Positions 5,743 to 8,153 of a DNA stretch of 8,153 nucleotides are shown here, in pieces. A program made the translations under genes and the position numbers. The notes beneath the pieces were generated by a model that saw nothing but the letters and a program-made list of their open reading frames with translations, was not told the origin of the DNA and searched no databases. The stretch's first letter is position 1. Each line of letters opens with the position of its first letter. Origin of the DNA: Candidatus Jacksonbacteria bacterium (GTDB lineage Bacteria > Patescibacteriota > Patescibacteriia > UBA9629 > GWA2-43-13); the NCBI GenBank assembly GCA_018698735.1, contig JABIPD010000013.1, positions 1 through 8,153 on the forward strand, in the 5' to 3' direction.

Positions 5743-6834
5743 ATGGAATCACTGTATTATACAAATGCCATAAATCTCTTTTATAAATTCGGGCCGCAAC
5801 GAATGGCTCAGATTCGTAAACGTATTCCAGAGCCTCAGCATATTTGGGAGGCAGATAAACAAACATTAATCCAAACCGGTGTTCCAGAAAAAGTAATAGA
5901 TGAATTTATTGCATTTCGACCAACAATAAATATTAAAAAAGAATGGGAAAAGCTCGACAACTTAGGAGTTCGAATGGTAACGCACAAGGACGATGAATAT
6001 CCAGAGCTTCTGAAAGAGCTGTACTCCCCACCAATAGCATTATATGTAAGAGGAACTATTCCTAATGAATCATTTCCTAAACTCGCAATTGTAGGCTCAA
6101 GAAAAGTGAGCACCTACGGCAAACAAACTACTCCAGATATTGCTGCTCAGCTCGCCCAGACAGGCATTATTATTGTAAGTGGACTTGCTCTTGGAATAGA
6201 CGGCCTTGCCCATCAGGCTGCTGTCGAAAACAACACTCCTACTATTGCAGTCCTTGGCTGCAGTATAGACGACGCATCTATTTATCCGCGTGCAAATTAT
6301 CAACTTGCACATAATATAATAAAAACTGATGGAGCGATTATTTCTGAATACCCTCTTGGAACAGCCCCACTTAAACAACACTTTCCTGCTCGTAATAGAA
6401 TTATCTCTGGTATGTCATTAGGAGTTCTTGTTATAGAAGCAACGCAGCAAAGTGGCTCGCTGCTTACCTCTCGGCATGCGCTCGACCAGAATCGAGAAGT
6501 ATTTGCAATTCCTGGCAGTATTTATAATGAATCAAGTATTGGAACAAACAATCTTATTAAAATGGGAGCTCATTTAGTAAATAATGCACAAGACATTATA
6601 GATGTTTTAGATTTAAAAACATCCCCTCTCTTTGCAGACGATGGACCTGTAACTCCAGATACTTACGAAGAATCTTTGCTTTTACCTCTTCTCTCAAAAG
6701 AGCCTATTCATGTAGATATCCTTGTTTCTACTTCAACTCTCGACATGGCAGCTGTTTCTGCGACACTTACGTTAATGGAAATGAAAGGTAAAGTGCGGAA
6801 TTTAGGAGGAATGATGTATGTTCGCTCTAAATAA
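5743..6834 (+). CDS. dprA: DNA processing protein DprA (Smf)
   Basis: DprA binds incoming single-stranded DNA in natural transformation, protects it and loads RecA. The 363-residue protein has the usual three parts. The N-terminal helical, HhH/SAM-like region (about 1-60) contains KFGPQRMAQIRKRI. The Rossmann-like DprA domain (about 80-290) has IVGSRKVS (116-123), SGLALGID (146-153), YPRAN (181-185), FPARNRIISG (214-223), SGSL (237-240) and IPGS (256-259). The winged-helix C-terminus (about 305-363) ends in GGMMYVRSK. It begins 6 bases after the mfd stop, has no Shine-Dalgarno sequence, and is probably translated from the mfd transcript. A strong terminator follows. dprA close to topA is a widespread arrangement, but here a small - strand gene and a short + strand unit lie between them. 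Many CPR bacteria retain DprA with competence genes, which fits DNA uptake as a source of nucleotides or genes. Confidence 0.95.
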   Translation: MESLYYTNAINLFYKFGPQRMAQIRKRIPEPQHIWEADKQTLIQTGVPEKVIDEFIAFRPTINIKKEWEKLDNLGVRMVTHKDDEYPELLKELYSPPIALYVRGTIPNESFPKLAIVGSRKVSTYGKQTTPDIAAQLAQTGIIIVSGLALGIDGLAHQAAVENNTPTIAVLGCSIDDASIYPRANYQLAHNIIKTDGAIISEYPLGTAPLKQHFPARNRIISGMSLGVLVIEATQQSGSLLTSRHALDQNREVFAIPGSIYNESSIGTNNLIKMGAHLVNNAQDIIDVLDLKTSPLFADDGPVTPDTYEESLLLPLLSKEPIHVDILVSTSTLDMAAVSATLTLMEMKGKVRNLGGMMYVRSK

Positions 6835-6866
6835 CAATCAATTCTGGGTTTAGAAAAGGCTAAAAT

Positions 6867-6899
6867 AAATGGCTCACCTCGTAAGCCATTTGTTTTTTT
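6867..6899 (+). terminator. rho-independent terminator of the mfd-dprA operon
   Basis: AAATGGCT (6867-6874) and AGCCATTT (6884-6891) pair perfectly around a 9-base loop and are followed by seven T (6893-6899). It lies 32 bases after the dprA stop codon. Confidence 0.85.
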
Positions 6900-6901
6900 A
6901 T

Positions 6902-6928
6902 AAAAAAAACACTAGAGCGTTCACTCTA
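6902..6928 (-). terminator. rho-independent terminator for the small - strand gene
   Basis: Read on the - strand, TAGAG (6928-6924) and CTCTA (6917-6913) form a 5-bp stem. After three bases comes a run of eight T (complement of the A run 6902-6909). It lies about 97 bases beyond the stop of the 64-residue gene and back to back with the dprA terminator, as expected for convergent genes. Confidence 0.5.
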
Positions 6929-6932
6929 ATGG

Positions 6933-6971
6933 ACACCTTAAGGTGTGTCAGCCTTGCGGATGCCAACCGCA
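6933..6971. repeat. two small palindromes between the convergent genes
   Basis: ACACCTTAAGGTGT (6933-6946) is a perfect 14-base palindrome. TGCGG (6955-6959) and CCGCA (6967-6971) form a second short hairpin with a 7-base loop. They may help stop transcription from the - strand or be remnants of repeats; nothing in the sequence decides between these. Confidence 0.4.
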
Positions 6972-7024
6972 GTATAAAAATATATTAAGGCTAAGTTATT
7001 CTCCTTTATAGAAGAGAGGCGATA

Positions 7025-7219
7025 CTAGCAAGGGGGATCTGCTCGCCCCTGGGTAAATGTTGTCTGGTTGCATGCACGGAAGGGACGAGATTCTTGACGC
7101 TTCGCGTGATCCTTCCTTGCTTCCGCCGCGGCTTCCTTGTGAGTCGAATCGTAGTAGTGCTCTTCCCACCCACAGGAAGTGCACTTAACGCGAATGCAGA
7201 GAGGTTTTTCTGAAGACAT
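7025..7219 (-). CDS. small cysteine/histidine-rich protein, probable zinc-binding, unknown function
   Basis: This 64-residue protein begins MSSEKPLCIRVKCTSCGW. C13 and C16 form a CxxC knuckle followed by GW. H21, H27 and H38 lie in or just before a predicted helix rich in Ala, Glu and Lys, and C8, C50 and C64 are further cysteines. Many small proteins share a CxxCGW...A..H pattern and bind zinc, but I do not recognise this one as a named family, and both metal binding and function are inferred. The ATG at 7219 is preceded by AAGGA (minus strand 7234-7230), 10 bases away, one of the few credible Shine-Dalgarno sequences in the window. An ATG at 7255 in the same frame would add 12 residues but lies upstream of that site. 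The promoter at 7298-7270 fits well. Base composition is unusual: 7081-7140 is 58% G+C against 28% in 6541-6600 of dprA. The stop is TAG, and the gene converges on dprA. Confidence 0.65.
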   Translation of the reverse strand: MSSEKPLCIRVKCTSCGWEEHYYDSTHKEAAAEARKDHAKRQESRPFRACNQTTFTQGRADPPC

Positions 7220-7269
7220 CAGAGATGCATCCTTTTTTAGGCGACTGTGAATCAATCACCAATAAACAA

Positions 7270-7298
7270 CTATTACCACATAACACAAAACATGTCAA
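7270..7298 (-). promoter_or_regulatory. strong promoter of the small zinc-type gene
   Basis: On the - strand, a perfect TTGACA (7298-7293) is followed by a 17-base spacer and TAATAG (7275-7270), preceded by TGG as an extended -10. The -10 matches only 3 of 6, but the perfect -35, optimal spacing and TG motif make a good sigma-70 type site. The expected transcript begins near 7263, leaving a leader of about 44 bases before the ATG at 7219. Confidence 0.6.
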
Positions 7299-7304
7299 AC
7301 AGTA

Positions 7305-7332
7305 TTGCCTTCATTCTTAATTTTGCTATTCT
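7305..7332 (+). promoter_or_regulatory. possible divergent promoter on the + strand
   Basis: TTGCCT (7305-7310, 4 of 6) and TATTCT (7327-7332, 4 of 6) are 16 bases apart, with TGC before the -10 as an extended element. It is arranged back to back with the - strand promoter: their -35 boxes are separated by 6 bases. The transcript would begin near 7339 and end at the hairpin 7518-7552. Confidence 0.35.
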
Positions 7333-7487
7333 TTAATCAACCCAACCAAAGATTGGATGCTCTCGTGAATCGACTCGCTCCAGCGTTACAAGTAATAACC
7401 ACAGAGATCGTGTTAGCCTTTTGGATATCCAGCGTACCAGATAACTGGAAAACCATGCTAGCAGATGCTCTTAGGCCCCTTCTTTGA
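7305..7487 (+). CDS. uncertain small ORF in a short transcription unit before topA
   Basis: The frame stays open for 61 codons to TGA 7485-7487, but it has no ATG near its start and no Shine-Dalgarno sequence. TTG at 7305, TTG at 7353 and GTG at 7365 are the possible starts, and only the last two lie inside the predicted transcript. The peptide, from LDALVNRLAPALQVITTEI to DALRPLL, looks helical and contains two Trp; I do not recognise it. The stop lies 30 bases before a strong GC-rich hairpin, which supports a transcribed unit. The unit may equally be a non-coding RNA of about 220 bases: short hairpins such as CCAG/CTGG and CCAA/TTGG occur in it, but no known RNA family was recognised. Confidence 0.25.
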   Translation: MPSFLILLFFNQPNQRLDALVNRLAPALQVITTEIVLAFWISSVPDNWKTMLADALRPLL

Positions 7488-7517
7488 TGAGGAGTATCGA
7501 GCCTATGGATTCTAGAG

Positions 7518-7552
7518 AAACCGTCCGAGAAACAGCTACGCTCGGACGGTTT
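7518..7552 (+). terminator. GC-rich terminator hairpin before topA
   Basis: AAACCGTCCGAG (7518-7529) and CTCGGACGGTTT (7541-7552) pair perfectly over 12 bases around an 11-base loop. The following T tract is short and broken (TTTTCATTT). It would end the short + strand unit and separate it from topA. Confidence 0.75.
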
Positions 7553-7556
7553 TCAT

Positions 7557-7586
7557 TTGACAGAATTTTACTTTATCGGCTATGGT
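7557..7586 (+). promoter_or_regulatory. probable topA promoter
   Basis: A perfect TTGACA (7557-7562) is followed after 18 bases by TATGGT (7581-7586, 4 of 6). It would give a leader of about 60 bases. It sits directly after the terminator hairpin. Confidence 0.5.
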
Positions 7587-7614
7587 ATCGCTTGTTTATA
7601 CACAGCACTTCTAT

Positions 7615-7644
7615 TTGACGAACAATCCCCTTCTATTGAATAAT
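7615..7644 (+). promoter_or_regulatory. alternative topA promoter close to the start codon
   Basis: TTGACG (7615-7620, 5 of 6) and AATAAT (7639-7644, 5 of 6) are separated by 18 bases. Only 10 bases lie between the -10 and the ATG at 7655, so the mRNA would have a leader of at most a few bases, as predicted for mfd. Confidence 0.4.
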
Positions 7645-7654
7645 AACCAAGACT

Positions 7655-8153
7655 ATGAAACTCGTAATCGTCGAGTCTCCAACAAAAGCAAAAACTATCT
7701 CCCGTTTTTTAGGGAAAGGATATAAGGTCGAATCTTCATTCGGCCATATTCGAGATCTCCCGAAAAGTAAAATGGGAATAGATATAGAACACAACTTCGA
7801 ACCAAAATATCTTGCTCCAAGAGACAAAAGTAAAAAAGTTAAACTCTTAAAAGATCTAGCCAATAAAGCAGACGAAATTTATTTCGCAACTGACTCGGAC
7901 AGAGAGGGAGAGGCTATTGCTTGGCATTTGGTAGAACTCTTAAAGCCAAAAAAAGAACAAGCCAAACGCATTACCTTTCACGAAATTACCAAGCATGCGA
8001 TAGAACAGGCGCTGAAGGAACCAAGAGAACTCGACATGGATCGAGTAGATGCTCAGCAAGCTCGAAGAATTTTAGACAGGTTAGTTGGATACGAGCTCTC
8101 GCCTTTCTTGTGGCGTAAAGTAGCAAAAGGGCTTTCTGCTGGACGAGTACAAT
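7655..8153 (+). CDS. topA: DNA topoisomerase I (TopA), N-terminal part (3' truncated by the window)
   Basis: TopA is a type IA topoisomerase that relaxes negative supercoils by cutting one strand through a tyrosine ester. The first 166 residues are present. The TOPRIM domain is complete in its key features: E7 in [14 protein letters not shown], the family stretch [10 protein letters not shown] (27-36), and the acidic DxDxE motif D80, D82 and E84 in [14 protein letters not shown]. These are followed by RITFHEIT and [20 protein letters not shown], then GLSAGRVQ, where the window ends. The active-site tyrosine lies further downstream and is not seen. The ATG at 7655 puts VESPTKA at the normal N-terminal position. 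There is no Shine-Dalgarno sequence. Confidence 0.97.
   Translation, partial: MKLVIVESPTKAKTISRFLGKGYKVESSFGHIRDLPKSKMGIDIEHNFEPKYLAPRDKSKKVKLLKDLANKADEIYFATDSDREGEAIAWHLVELLKPKKEQAKRITFHEITKHAIEQALKEPRELDMDRVDAQQARRILDRLVGYELSPFLWRKVAKGLSAGRVQ

Noticed and set aside
6996..7184. 62-codon ORF on the - strand in another frame of the small Cys/His gene.
   Set aside because: It overlaps the better supported 64-residue ORF, which has a promoter, a Shine-Dalgarno sequence and a recognisable CxxC pattern; this one is low-complexity Ser/Arg/Gly.
7293..7337. ATG ORF of 14 codons (MSNSIAFILNFAIL) as a leader peptide.
   Set aside because: It starts inside the - strand -35 box and upstream of the predicted + strand start site, has no Shine-Dalgarno sequence and shows no attenuator-like codon run.
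7921..8118. 65-codon + strand ORF inside topA.
   Set aside because: It is a shadow of the topA frame, which shows clear TOPRIM motifs throughout.

Overview
This AT-rich window carries bacterial housekeeping genes on the + strand, in the order LCP-family protein (3' end only), der, pth, mfd, dprA and topA (5' end only). A small gene on the - strand lies between dprA and topA. Several features suggest, but do not prove, a Candidate Phyla Radiation (Patescibacteria) genome: most starts lack a clear Shine-Dalgarno sequence, Mfd is shortened at its N-terminus, and palindromic repeats of the kind I associate with such genomes are abundant. All five + strand housekeeping ORFs that end here stop with TAA and contain no internal TGA, so the standard bacterial code applies rather than the UGA=Gly code of some CPR lineages.

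Layout. Bases 1-525 are the C-terminus of a LytR-CpsA-Psr type envelope protein with a LytR_C domain. Bases 692-2038 encode the double GTPase Der, followed by an AT-rich repeat (2039-2190). Bases 2191-2775 encode peptidyl-tRNA hydrolase. Bases 2776-3234 are non-coding and hold a long hairpin, a terminator, a nested palindromic repeat and a promoter that ends next to the mfd start codon. Mfd (3235-5736) and dprA (5743-6834) are 6 bases apart and probably form one operon, which ends at a strong terminator (6867-6899). Converging on it is a 64-residue cysteine/histidine-rich protein on the - strand (7025-7219), clearly GC-richer than its neighbours and with a near-consensus promoter. A second, weaker promoter points the other way into a short unit closed by a 12-bp GC-rich hairpin (7518-7552). 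topA starts at 7655 and runs off the end.

The genes serve translation and ribosome assembly (der, pth), transcription-coupled repair (mfd), handling of incoming DNA (dprA), supercoiling (topA) and the envelope (LCP protein). The pth-mfd and dprA-topA neighbourhoods are common in bacteria.

The most notable observation is that palindromic, GC-rich elements of intergenic type appear to sit in frame inside two conserved genes. There is one in pth (about 10 extra residues) and a tandem pair in mfd (about 56 extra residues). Both lie where the family normally has a short surface loop, which recalls the protein-coding palindromic elements of Rickettsia. Separately, Mfd lacks most of its UvrB-like module yet keeps the UvrA-binding domain, and its promoter predicts a leaderless or nearly leaderless mRNA.
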